Below are positions 6,506-13,367 of a stretch of 25,336 bases of DNA, in pieces (positions within the stretch are counted from its first letter, which is position 1; every line of letters starts with the position of its first letter). Both the position numbers and the translations under genes were made by a program. The stretch spans positions 1 to 25,336 of the forward strand of contig CAYMUB010000006.1 in assembly GCA_964393545.1 (NCBI GenBank), read 5' to 3'. This DNA is from CAYMUB01 sp964393545. Lineage in GTDB: Bacteria > Patescibacteriota > Microgenomatia > Daviesbacterales > UBA10151. The notes under the pieces were generated by a model that saw nothing but the letters and a program-made list of their open reading frames with translations, ran no database searches and was not told where the DNA came from.

Positions 6506-6577
6506 GCCGACATAGCTTAGTGGTAAAGCACGTCATTGGTAATGACGAGACCGTGGGTTCAATCCCCACTGTCGGCT
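6506..6577 (+). tRNA. tRNA-Thr (anticodon GGT)
   Basis: A full cloverleaf: acceptor GCCGACA/TGTCGGC, anticodon stem CGTCA/TGACG with loop TTGGTAA giving anticodon GGT, and T arm GTGGG/CCCAC with loop TTCAATC. The discriminator is T and CCA is not encoded. It reads ACC and ACU. Confidence 0.93.
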
Positions 6578-6585
6578 CCCAGATT

Positions 6586-7416
6586 CTACCAACTACCACT
6601 TGAACCTCCACCACCAGATGATCCTCCTCCAAAACCTCCAAATCCACCACTACTTCCCCCGCTGCCTGAGGAAAATCCTCCAAAAGAATCCCACCAACTT
6701 GTACTAAGTCCAGATTTTAACCTTTTTTGATAGTTACTGGATAAAATATCATCTAATAGATATCCTATACCTGCGCCGATTACTATAGAAACAAATACAA
6801 TAAAAAACACACCTCCAAGTACCCAAGCCAAAAAGCCTCCCAAAGATCCACCAATAATCCCACCTGGCCAAGTTGCTTTGCTCCTGCCTAAAAAAGCAGC
6901 AAAATAAGAAAATATCAAATAAATCACTATAATTGTTAGATAAAAAGCAAATGCACCACCTGCTTCAAATATACTCTTAAAAACTGACCAGAAAGTTACT
7001 TTTGCCTTACCTCTTGCAACATCAGTTGGATTCGTACTTAAATGATCTTGAATGGCCAACACCCCTTGGGAAATACCAGTGTAATAATCTGCTCTTTTAA
7101 ATTGAGGAGCAATTATATTTCTAATAATTTCCCCTGCTTGACCATCTGTTAAAGCCCCTTCAGCCCCATACCCTACTTCAATCCTCATTTTTCGATCATC
7201 TATGGCTGCTAAAAATAACACCCCATTATCCTTACCCTTTTTACCTATTTTCCATTCTTCAAATACTTTAACAGCAAAGTTTTCAACAGTATCTCCATTT
7301 AAACTTTTAACTGTTGCAACAGCAATTTCATTGGTAGTTTTTTGCTCAAAATCCCGGGTGGACGGGCCGGTGCAAAGCACAAAAAGAAAGCTATACTTTA
7401 AAAAAAGAAAAAACAA
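6586..7416 (-). CDS. TPM-domain membrane protein, N-terminally truncated
   Basis: The core DFEQKTTNEIAVATVKSLNG, then DNGVLFLAAIDDRKMRIEVGYGAEGALTD split over about residues 60-90, matches the TPM (TLP18.3/Psb32/MOLO-1) fold. Two membrane segments (about 150-170 and 190-225) and a Gly/Ser-rich tail ending GSSGSW follow, typical of bacterial TPM proteins, which sit in the envelope and have no settled enzyme activity. Odd point: TPM proteins normally have a signal peptide and about 40 residues of domain (with a YVNDFA-like strand) before the DFEQKTT segment. Here a hydrophobic stretch joins through TGPSTR directly to DFEQ, and the joint coincides with a GC-rich block. The first codon is a TTG at 7416; a GTG inside (V13) is another option. 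The gene may be damaged or the assembly may be wrong at the joint. Confidence 0.75.
   Translation of the reverse strand: MFFLFLKYSFLFVLCTGPSTRDFEQKTTNEIAVATVKSLNGDTVENFAVKVFEEWKIGKKGKDNGVLFLAAIDDRKMRIEVGYGAEGALTDGQAGEIIRNIIAPQFKRADYYTGISQGVLAIQDHLSTNPTDVARGKAKVTFWSVFKSIFEAGGAFAFYLTIIVIYLIFSYFAAFLGRSKATWPGGIIGGSLGGFLAWVLGGVFFIVFVSIVIGAGIGYLLDDILSSNYQKRLKSGLSTSWWDSFGGFSSGSGGSSGGFGGFGGGSSGGGGSSGSW
7353..7380. repeat. GC-rich dyad at the TPM breakpoint
   Basis: About 28 bases with GC content far above the surroundings. They contain the inverted pair CCCG/CGGG (around GGTGGA) and a second small dyad GTGC/GCAC around AAA. They sit exactly where the N-terminal part of the TPM domain is missing. This may be a small mobile repeat, a deletion scar or an assembly artefact. 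Confidence 0.4.
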
Positions 7417-7422
7417 ATTTAA

Positions 7423-7982
7423 CTATGGTTTAATAACAACTGATGCTGAAACAATAAGAAAGATACCAATAGCATTTAAAAGAAAAGAAAGAATAAGAAA
7501 CTGATAGGTTTTCATCTTAGTAATACTCATAAGACTAACTCCTATTTCATCAGGTAAAGGAGAAGCAATAATAATCGCGCCAATAACAGGTAATGTCCAG
7601 CTGTGAAATATCTGCTATGCAATACGGCAGTCAGATGAGATCCTCCTAAGCGGTTATAGAGAGGGGTGATTTCTGCCAGAAGATTATCTCTAATAAACCT
7701 AAAAATAGTAAAATCTCCCAAGACTGCACCCAAACCAGCAAAAATGCCAATCTCTACCGGAGATAACTGCCCGGCCAGGGCGAGTAAAATAACTGCTCCG
7801 GTTGCTACTGTAAAAGTAGAAACAAACAATATCCCTGCCAAAAATGCGCCAAAATATCCGAGGCTTCCAAGATTTAGTAAGAAAGCATGGAGTGGTTCAA
7901 ACCGTGATAGGAGTACAGCAAAGAAAACAGAAGCTACAAATAAAGTAAGATTTTTATACCTAAATGAACGCCAGTAATCCAC
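7423..7982 (-). pseudogene. DedA/SNARE-associated-like membrane protein, frameshifted
   Basis: The first frame gives 146 residues with hydrophobic segments and GSLGYFGAFLAGILF and GAVLGDFTIFRFIRD, which resemble the DedA/VTT family, and then degenerates into a Leu-run ending LYLMK. Shifting frame near 7598-7608 restores a sensible tail: WTLPVIGAIIIASPLPDEIG, then a last membrane helix ending in SASVVIKP and a stop at 7423-7425. Adding one C to the bases reading TATTTCACAGC (minus strand) joins the two parts as YFHSWT, so a one-base deletion is the simplest explanation. It may be a real lesion or a base-calling error. Members of this family are membrane proteins with roles in lipid transport or envelope homeostasis. 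The start is GTG, 6 bases after TATACT. Confidence 0.75.
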
Positions 7983-7994
7983 ATTTTTAGTATA
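7983..7994 (-). promoter_or_regulatory. Promoter -10 of the DedA-like gene (leaderless type)
   Basis: TATACT (7989-7994, minus strand) ends 6 bases before the GTG start codon at 7980-7982. No convincing -35 box is seen at the usual distance. Confidence 0.5.
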
Positions 7995-8040
7995 CCAGAT
8001 GCTGTAGAATAGATATGCTCAGCTAAGGACTTGTCAATGG

Positions 8041-8052
8041 TAAAATGTATTT
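8041..8052 (+). promoter_or_regulatory. Promoter -10 of the GH18-like gene (leaderless type)
   Basis: TAAAAT (8041-8046) ends 6 bases before the ATG at 8053. A TTGTCA just upstream (8031-8036) is too close to act as its -35 box. Confidence 0.45.
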
Positions 8053-9213
8053 ATGGCAAAATATAGTAAGTTATTAATCAGCTTAATTTTAGGAATTCTA
8101 GCTGGGATAGCTCTTCTTTTTATACTTTATCTATTACCTTTACCTGTAAATAATCCTTTATATAAAACATTTGGGATATATAAACCTCAGGTTGTTGGCT
8201 TTCTGCCTTTCTGGCTGCTTGAAAGAGCAGACAAAAATTACTCACCCTATATTACCACTCTTTCCTACTTTGGTTTAAGCTTAGATAATGATGGAACTGT
8301 GGTACAACTGGAAAATAAAAATGAGGAAGAACCAGGCTGGCATGGCTTAAGATCAGATAATCTTAAGAATAAACTTCAAGAGTCCACTAAGAATCATCTT
8401 ACTAACTCCCTTTTGGTCAGGGCCATGGATGAGGCTACTATTTCTGCCTTAATTTCCAACCCTAAAGAACATGCTCAAAACTTAATTAAAGATGTAATCC
8501 CACAAATGAAAAAGTATCACTACACAGATTTAAATTTAGATATTGAGGGTTTTAAAGAAAGCAGTCCTTCAGCCAGAGAAAATTTTACTCAATTTGTGAG
8601 AGAAATTAAAAAAGGTCTGGATGAACAAAACCTGGGTACAACTTTGACCATAGACATTTCTCCTTCTGCTCTAATCCACCCATACTTAATTGATCCTTTG
8701 GAAATTGGTAAAATTGTGGATTTTGTGGTGTTTATGACCTATGATTATCACAACTTAAGCTCACCTATCACTGGACCAGTCTCACCACTTGGTGGATCTG
8801 GCACAATCAGAGAAATTGATGTGTTTTTTAGTTTAAAACAGGTCTTAACAGTTATTCCTGCAAAAAAACTACTCTTAGGAATTCCTCTTTATGGATATGA
8901 ATGGGAAACTCTAACTGATAAACCTAACTCTCCTACTATTCCAGGCACCGGGCAAACAGCTTCATCCCGAAGAATTGCTAAAATCTTAACTGATTGTAAA
9001 AATTGTCAAACAGGCATAGATGAGTTAGGTGAACAGCCCTACATTATCTTCCCTGATGAAAAAGACCCCACTTTTCATCAAATTTATTTCGAAGATCAAA
9101 ATTCTTTAAAGAAAAAAGTAGAGCTGGCTAAAAAATATAAACTGGCTGGAGTGGCTCTTTGGGCTTTAGGTTATGAGGATGAAAAACTCCTAGAACCCTT
9201 AAGGGGATACTAG
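8053..9213 (+). CDS. Membrane-anchored glycoside hydrolase family 18-like protein
   Basis: A 386-residue protein with one N-terminal membrane helix (about 8-30) and an outside TIM-barrel domain. The GH18 active-site strand is TDLNLDIEGF: catalytic Glu 165 and Asp 163 are present, but the two earlier Asp of DxxDxDxE are Thr and Asn. Later barrel strands VVFMTYDYHN and LLLGIPLYGYEW, plus the end LAGVALWALGYEDEKLLEPL, are typical of the YaaH/spore-germination branch. GH18 enzymes cut beta-1,4 links in chitin or peptidoglycan-like glycans; this branch often acts on cell wall material. No LysM is seen. It is monocistronic and divergent from the DedA-like gene. Activity is likely but not certain given the altered motif. 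Confidence 0.85.
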   Translation: MAKYSKLLISLILGILAGIALLFILYLLPLPVNNPLYKTFGIYKPQVVGFLPFWLLERADKNYSPYITTLSYFGLSLDNDGTVVQLENKNEEEPGWHGLRSDNLKNKLQESTKNHLTNSLLVRAMDEATISALISNPKEHAQNLIKDVIPQMKKYHYTDLNLDIEGFKESSPSARENFTQFVREIKKGLDEQNLGTTLTIDISPSALIHPYLIDPLEIGKIVDFVVFMTYDYHNLSSPITGPVSPLGGSGTIREIDVFFSLKQVLTVIPAKKLLLGIPLYGYEWETLTDKPNSPTIPGTGQTASSRRIAKILTDCKNCQTGIDELGEQPYIIFPDEKDPTFHQIYFEDQNSLKKKVELAKKYKLAGVALWALGYEDEKLLEPLRGY

Positions 9214-9219
9214 GCTGAT

Positions 9220-9248
9220 TTGATTATCCTGTAGTAATAATATATAAT
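9220..9248 (+). promoter_or_regulatory. Promoter of the unknown lipoprotein-like gene
   Basis: TTGATT (9220-9225), a 17-base spacer and a consensus TATAAT (9243-9248) lie 9 bases before the ATG at 9258, leaving at most two or three untranslated bases. Confidence 0.7.
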
Positions 9249-9257
9249 ACTTCTCCT

Positions 9258-10187
9258 ATGGAAATTCACAAAATAAGACCTATTGAAGCAATTAGAACTT
9301 TTTTAACTGGTTCAGAACTAGAAAAAAAGAAATTGGCTAAAACAGAGGGTCTATCCCTACAAAGAAGACAACTAAACCCAAGTGAGCTAGATCAAGTTAG
9401 AACAGGAAAACAAACAAGATTGGCTATTGACCGTCGTAGATTTATTGCAGCAGCAGGAATCTTAGTACCGATAATTCTCACAACATGTTTATCTTCTACA
9501 AACACAGAATCTGAAACTGATGATGATGTGGTAGACAAAGAAGTTAAGAAACAAGGCATTAGACTTAATCCAACAGAGCGCAATAGATGGACTCAAGGAG
9601 TGTTTAAACCATATTCCCGAGCAGAAGTTACAAATGGGAGGATGACAGACAATATGGTGGCTGATGAAACAGATAGGCGGTTTTATTTTGTTATTGAAAA
9701 ATTGATGCCAAATTCAACCATCCCCTCAATCAAAGGGGCAATAGATTATATAACTGGGAGACAGATGGATATTAGAAAACCAAGAGAAGAGGGAAAAGAT
9801 TTAATAGTTGAACTCGGAATCAGGAATATATCTACTCAGAGAAATACTGTTGGACTCGAACCCAGATTAGATAGTATAAGGGTTGCCTGGATTATCAGAC
9901 CATATGCTGCTTTTATTTTAACCTCTTCACCAGTTGAGATTGCTTTAGAAATTGTACTTCAAACAGCCAGGATTAAAAGGTACAAACAAATACTTGAAGC
10001 TATGGATTCTTCAAGACCTATTACAGATAGGAAAATGGAACTTGATACAATATTCAGTAGTGAACCAGCAACTGAGGAGGCAATAGCTTATGCTGCAGCA
10101 GCCCAAGCTTATATAGAAACAGTTGGTCAAACAGGAATTAGAAATAAAGATAGATCAAATAAAGCAGCTAATTTCATTAAAAGATAA
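9258..10187 (+). CDS. Unknown protein with internal RRRF...LTTC signal-like segment
   Basis: A 309-residue protein I do not recognise. The first 57 residues are polar and charged. A signal-like segment follows, DRRRFIAAAGILVPIILTTC (about 58-77): twin arginines, a hydrophobic core and a Cys in lipobox-like context (LTTC). After it comes an acidic linker (ESETDDDVVDKEV) and a mixed alpha/beta region of about 200 residues with no motif known to me. The layout resembles a Tat-type lipoprotein leader placed after an unusually long cytoplasmic tail, but no Tat genes are in the window and a plain membrane anchor is as likely. The gene converges on the FecR-like gene and overlaps its end by 11 bases. 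Confidence 0.7.
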   Translation: MEIHKIRPIEAIRTFLTGSELEKKKLAKTEGLSLQRRQLNPSELDQVRTGKQTRLAIDRRRFIAAAGILVPIILTTCLSSTNTESETDDDVVDKEVKKQGIRLNPTERNRWTQGVFKPYSRAEVTNGRMTDNMVADETDRRFYFVIEKLMPNSTIPSIKGAIDYITGRQMDIRKPREEGKDLIVELGIRNISTQRNTVGLEPRLDSIRVAWIIRPYAAFILTSSPVEIALEIVLQTARIKRYKQILEAMDSSRPITDRKMELDTIFSSEPATEEAIAYAAAAQAYIETVGQTGIRNKDRSNKAANFIKR

Positions 10188-10809
10188 AGGTTCTTACGAT
10201 TCTTGACTCATCATCAATTATAGCTCTTTGTCCCATTTTTAAATCCCATCTATTGGTTTTGTTGTCATTATCTTTCATTCCTATTGTGGCAGTTCCAGAT
10301 AAAATATCTACTGTAATTTTGCTGTTGTCTTTATCCACATTAACCCTAGCACTACCTGTTAAACTTAACAGCATATGCATGCTTCTTATGAAAATAGGTT
10401 TTTCTTTACTCTCATAAGTAACTACCCCATTTGCTTGTCTTACTGAGAATTGACTAGGTATAGTTTCTACAAAAGCAGCTTCACTCTTAGGAGCAAAGGT
10501 AATTTTTACTAAATCTTTAAATTCCACAGTAGCTTTTCCATCCTCACCTGTAGCTATTTTCTCTCCTAACAAAACTTTTTCACTTAATTTAGTTGTTTCA
10601 AAATCAATAGATGTTCTGGAAAATTTTTTTACATCACCGCTTAAACTGATTATTTCACCACTACTTGCCTGTAATGGTGGATCAATTTGATAGGAAACAT
10701 TTTTAGGAACAAAAGTAATTTCTTTACTTTGATTGTAAATCACTCTTATCCCTAACGCTGTTCCTAAGCCAACCAAAAATAGTGCTATTAATATAAAGTA
10801 TTTCTTCAC
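10177..10809 (-). CDS. FecR-domain-like membrane-anchored protein
   Basis: A 210-residue protein. A signal anchor (about 4-21) is followed by an all-beta domain: GEIISLSGDVKKFSR, then VLLGEKIATGEDGKATVEF and LVKITFAPKSEAAFVE, which match the FecR pattern (a repeated beta domain binding or sensing in the periplasm or on the cell surface). The last part, ITVDILSGTATIGM and LKMGQRAIIDDESR, repeats the same theme. In Gram-negatives FecR couples surface signals to sigma factors; in this kind of cell it is more likely a structural or sensory surface protein. The GTG start follows TAGAAT by 6 bases. It is divergent from rpmG. Confidence 0.75.
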   Translation of the reverse strand: MKKYFILIALFLVGLGTALGIRVIYNQSKEITFVPKNVSYQIDPPLQASSGEIISLSGDVKKFSRTSIDFETTKLSEKVLLGEKIATGEDGKATVEFKDLVKITFAPKSEAAFVETIPSQFSVRQANGVVTYESKEKPIFIRSMHMLLSLTGSARVNVDKDNSKITVDILSGTATIGMKDNDNKTNRWDLKMGQRAIIDDESRIVRTFIF

Positions 10810-10845
10810 CTTTACATTCTAACATTTTAAGGTATAATTTTACCC
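10810..10845. promoter_or_regulatory. Divergent promoters of the FecR-like gene and rpmG
   Basis: Rightward: TTTACA (10811-10816), a 16-base spacer, TATAAT (10833-10838) and 7 bases to the rpmG ATG. Leftward: TAGAAT (10816-10821, minus) ends 6 bases before the GTG at 10809. The two overlap, so binding of polymerase to one would hinder the other. Neither leaves room for a leader. Confidence 0.6.
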
Positions 10846-11010
10846 ATGGCTAAGGGAAAAAGAAATTTATTTAATTTTGCTTGTTCTGTTTGTAAAAGTA
10901 AAAACTATACTGCTACCAAAAACACAGTCAATATCAAAGAAAAGCTGACTTTGAACAAATTCTGTTCCCGTTGTAGAAAAACTACTCCTCATAACGAAAC
11001 AAAGTTGTAA
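10846..11010 (+). CDS. rpmG: 50S ribosomal protein L33
   Basis: This short gene encodes 54 residues beginning MAKGKRNLFNFACSVCKSKN. Two CxxC pairs (CSVC and CSRC) frame a basic middle, and KFCSRCRKTTPHNETK is the characteristic L33 ending. L33 sits in the large ribosomal subunit near the E site and this form is the zinc-binding type. The ATG at 10846 follows TATAAT by 7 bases. A tRNA-Trp gene follows 42 bases downstream, the usual rpmG-tRNA-Trp order, but secE, the usual next gene, is 12 kb away. Confidence 0.93.
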   Translation: MAKGKRNLFNFACSVCKSKNYTATKNTVNIKEKLTLNKFCSRCRKTTPHNETKL

Positions 11011-11033
11011 TTTCCAATTAAGCAATAATTTAG

Positions 11034-11039
11034 TATACT
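11034..11039 (+). promoter_or_regulatory. tRNA-Trp promoter -10
   Basis: TATACT lies 13 bases before the mature tRNA. The -35 region (TTTCCA, 17 bases upstream) is weak, and transcription from the rpmG promoter could also read into the tRNA, since no terminator is visible between them. Confidence 0.45.
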
Positions 11040-11052
11040 TAACCTAAGTAAT

Positions 11053-11123
11053 AGGGCTGTGATGAAATGGTATCATAGGGGTCTCCAAAACCTCTTTTTC
11101 AGGTTCAAATCCTGACAGCCCTG
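11053..11123 (+). tRNA. tRNA-Trp (anticodon CCA)
   Basis: A full cloverleaf: acceptor AGGGCTG/CAGCCCT, D arm ATGA/TCAT, anticodon stem GGGGT/ACCTC with loop CTCCAAA giving anticodon CCA, and T arm TCAGG/CCTGA. The discriminator is G, as expected for Trp. CCA at the 3' end is not encoded. The anticodon CCA reads UGG only, consistent with UGA being a stop. Confidence 0.93.
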
Positions 11124-11148
11124 CTCAGATAGGTTCATGCAAATAAAA

Positions 11149-11581
11149 TTAATCTTGAAAATTTACTTTACACTGACGGATACAGTCGATTAAATTCCTA
11201 GCAGGTGGGAACAAATTTTCAGGAGGATTGTTTATATCATGCCATTCCCAACTATCCCAGTCTGCAGGTTTTAACAGCTTAGGGTCGCCTACTATTTCAG
11301 TCACCACACCAATTCCAATGTAGTGGTTGGCCCAGGGCATAGTTTGCATTCACAGCAACTATTCGTGGCCTCACAGCTTCACAATCAATCTCCTCTCTCA
11401 GGTTTCTTACCACACAATCGCCGACTCTTTCGTTCCACAATAAATCCCGTCCAGGCAGGCCATAAACTTGCCTTCCCTCATAAAGCCAATTTATGCTCAG
11501 TAAACCAAGCAGTATTTTTTTATCCCTCATTACAGCGATATCAACATTTACTCCAGGAGTTCTTAATTCTGCCTCTACCAT
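11149..11581 (-). pseudogene. Nudix-like hydrolase, frameshifted
   Basis: The first frame starts MVEAELRTPGVNVDIAV and reaches a Nudix-like box, GLPGRDLLWNERVGDCVVRN, followed by LREEIDCE. The frame then runs into a stop at 11297. A second frame continues with HYIGIGVVTEIVGDPKLL, the WEWHDINNPPENLFPPAR tail and a stop at 11149, which is a normal Nudix C-terminus. Removing one C (11325-11326, in GGTTGG on the plus strand) fuses them as GQHYIGIG. The Nudix box itself is degenerate: compared with GX5EX7REUXEE, the first Gly and the Glu of RE are changed, so even the repaired protein may not be a standard Nudix enzyme. Either true decay or a sequencing insertion. Confidence 0.7.
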
Positions 11582-11589
11582 ATTGGATT

Positions 11590-11617
11590 ATATTATCAAT
11601 CAAAAAAGGGCTGTCAA
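11590..11617 (-). promoter_or_regulatory. Promoter of the Nudix-like gene
   Basis: On the minus strand TTGACA (11612-11617), a 16-base spacer and TAATAT (11590-11595) lie 8 bases before the ATG at 11581. An overlapping TATAAT (11587-11592) would need a 19-base spacer. Confidence 0.55.
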
Positions 11618-11668
11618 GTACCCATTCATAAAGACATTTGCACCGGCACAGATAAAAGTTTTGACAAA

Positions 11669-11724
11669 AGTAAAGTAAGTAAAGTAAATTTGGTATAGTA
11701 AAGCTATATGAAACTTACTTTACT
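11669..11724. repeat. 12-bp inverted repeat around a promoter and start codon
   Basis: AGTAAAGTAAGT (11669-11680) is the exact reverse complement of ACTTACTTTACT (11713-11724). The arms flank TATAGT (11694-11699) and the ATG at 11708, and the left arm is part of a run of AGTAA repeats beginning after TTGACA (11661-11666). The left arm is upstream of the expected start of transcription, so an RNA hairpin is unlikely and a protein-binding pair is possible. Confidence 0.45.
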
Positions 11725-11860
11725 CTCTTCAATTGTTAAACAAACAGATGGAAGTTTGAAAAACTACATTCCCAAAGGCAAAAAAGCTATCTCCTTTTCT
11801 CAAGTGCGGGAAGAAACAAAAAAAATAGCAGCAAAAAAACTGGCTAATGAAAAGGGATGA
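11708..11860 (+). CDS. 50-residue basic peptide coupled to the MBL-fold hydrolase gene
   Basis: The peptide starts MKLTLLSSIVKQTDGSLKN and ends in a Lys/Ala-rich helix, KKIAAKKLANEKG, with net positive charge. No family is recognised. Support for it being real: a TATAGT -10 box 8 bases upstream, and an ATGA overlap with the start of the MBL-fold gene, which implies translational coupling. It may be a small regulator or partner of that hydrolase, or just a leader peptide that helps its translation. Confidence 0.55.
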   Translation: MKLTLLSSIVKQTDGSLKNYIPKGKKAISFSQVREETKKIAAKKLANEKG

Positions 11861-12594
11861 AAATTGTTTTTTTAGGCACCAATGGCTGGTATACAACTCC
11901 AACAGGTAATACTCCATCGATTCTAGTGGACAGTAAAGACCACTATGTTGTTTTTGATGCCGGGAATGGTTTATATAAACTTGATAAATATATTCTGGAG
12001 GACAAACCTATTTCCCTTTTTATCAGTCATTTTCATATAGATCATGTGTCTGGTCTGCATTCACTGAGTAAATTCAACTTTTCTCAAGGAATAGATATTT
12101 ATGTGGGAGATGGTAGAAAAAAAGATTTTGATACTTTGGTTAACCCACCTTTTACTTCACCCAAACCCCCTGTTGAAATTAGAGTTAAAGAATTATCAGA
12201 TGGTAAATACCAAATTCCATTTCCTACTGAGGTGATAGAACAATTCCATGCCTATCGCGATCACGGGTATAGAGTAACTCTTGAAAATAAAACAATTGCC
12301 TATTCCGGAGACTGTGGCATTTCAGATGGCAGTTTAATTTTGGCCAAAAATGCAGATTTACTTATTCATGAATGTTCATGGAAAGCAGATCATGCGCCTT
12401 CTACCTGGGGGCATGTTGGCCCAATAGAAGCTGCCAATTTAGCCAAACAAGCAGGGGCTGGAAAACTGATCTTAAATCACTTTGATGCCAGTCAATACAC
12501 AACAATGGATGAGAGAAAAAAAGCAGAGAAACAAGCTCAAGCAATTTTCCCCAACACTATTGCCGCCACAGATGATCTGGTAGTAACTCTTTAA
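11857..12594 (+). CDS. Metallo-beta-lactamase-fold hydrolase (RNase Z-like)
   Basis: A 245-residue cytoplasmic protein. The metal-binding motif FISHFHIDHVSGLH has HxHxDH at residues 58-63; other ligand regions are YSGDCGIS (Asp), LIHECSW and LNHFD. The start MKIVFLGTNGWYTTPTGNTPS matches the RNase Z/ElaC-like branch of the MBL fold. Members process tRNA 3' ends or hydrolyse phosphodiesters. tRNAs here lack encoded CCA, so a tRNA 3' nuclease is needed in the cell, but this protein lacks an obvious RNase Z exosite arm, and a role in nucleotide hydrolysis is possible. It starts within the ATGA overlap after the 50-residue peptide and converges on the next gene with a 4-base overlap. Confidence 0.85.
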   Translation: MKIVFLGTNGWYTTPTGNTPSILVDSKDHYVVFDAGNGLYKLDKYILEDKPISLFISHFHIDHVSGLHSLSKFNFSQGIDIYVGDGRKKDFDTLVNPPFTSPKPPVEIRVKELSDGKYQIPFPTEVIEQFHAYRDHGYRVTLENKTIAYSGDCGISDGSLILAKNADLLIHECSWKADHAPSTWGHVGPIEAANLAKQAGAGKLILNHFDASQYTTMDERKKAEKQAQAIFPNTIAATDDLVVTL

Positions 12595-13322
12595 AAATTA
12601 ACTTTAATCCTGACAGATTGGACAGTAAAATGTTTATCACTGCTGACTTTGGTTTGTATTTTGTAAGTCTTTAACCCGGCAGGTAAAGTAAAGGTGGGTG
12701 AAGTTATCAGTGAAGCAGTTGATGAGGTTAAATCAGCCTGAGAAGTAATGGCTGAACTATCTGTTGAGTTATATAATCTGACAGAACCTGTACCAGAGGA
12801 TTCAATTAGTCTGCCTATAACTTCAAGCTGCATATTCTTGTATTCTGGATAATTATCCGGATTAATCAAGGCTACAAAATCATTCTGGGTCACCCAGTCA
12901 TTATTATCCCAGGGTCCTCCTGCTCCACCCATAGGAATATATAAAGGATATTTTCCAGTTGTAGATGTGGCAGATGTGGGATTAGATTTTTCCAAAGCAG
13001 CTACTCTGACTGTTAATTCAGTTAAGGAGGCTTCTAGAACAGCTGTTTTGGTATCTGTTGAGAAGTTGGATTGACTGGCTGATTGAGGTTTTAAAGCATT
13101 CACCTGGGTAACTAATTTACTGACTAAATCTTCCAAAGTCTTAACCCTCTCTTCTACACTGGCCTCAGGTAGAGCCTTGGGAACTTCAATGGGTCTGTTA
13201 TTTGAAGTAATTGAAGGAGCAGTTAAAGAGTTTGATTTACTGACATTTAAACGCCAATACCCCAACCCTGCCAGTCCTACAACTAACACCGATACTAATA
13301 GATAGGGCAGAAACTTGATCAT
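12591..13322 (-). CDS. Membrane-anchored coiled-coil surface protein, unknown
   Basis: A 243-residue protein with an N-terminal membrane anchor (about 4-23), a Ser/Pro-rich stretch, a coiled-coil region (VEERVKTLEDLVSKLVTQVN and VLEASLTELTVRVAALEKS) and a C-terminal beta-rich domain of about 120 residues starting at GKYPLYIPMGGAGG. The C-terminal part ends in alternating hydrophobic strands (LKTYKIQTKVSS, FTVQSVRIKVNF). The layout (anchor, stalk, head) suits a protein held away from the membrane. No family name can be given. It is divergent from the GH1 gene, with a TATTAT box 6 bases before its ATG. Confidence 0.75.
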   Translation of the reverse strand: MIKFLPYLLVSVLVVGLAGLGYWRLNVSKSNSLTAPSITSNNRPIEVPKALPEASVEERVKTLEDLVSKLVTQVNALKPQSASQSNFSTDTKTAVLEASLTELTVRVAALEKSNPTSATSTTGKYPLYIPMGGAGGPWDNNDWVTQNDFVALINPDNYPEYKNMQLEVIGRLIESSGTGSVRLYNSTDSSAITSQADLTSSTASLITSPTFTLPAGLKTYKIQTKVSSDKHFTVQSVRIKVNF

Positions 13323-13328
13323 TATTAA

Positions 13329-13361
13329 ATAATACCACCTTGATTTATATTATACTATTAA
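13329..13361. promoter_or_regulatory. Divergent promoters, coiled-coil gene and GH1 gene
   Basis: Leftward: TATTAT (13329-13334, minus) is 6 bases from the ATG at 13322. Rightward: TATTAA (13356-13361) is 6 bases from the ATG at 13368; TATACT (13351-13356) is an alternative with an 11-base gap. Neither has a strong -35 box. Confidence 0.4.
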
Positions 13362-13367
13362 CTATAG

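Noticed and set aside
6450..7504. Long plus-strand and minus-strand open frames opposite the TPM and tRNA genes
   Set aside because: Their sequences are Pro- or Ser-rich shadows of the Gly-rich tail and of tRNA DNA, with no family features.
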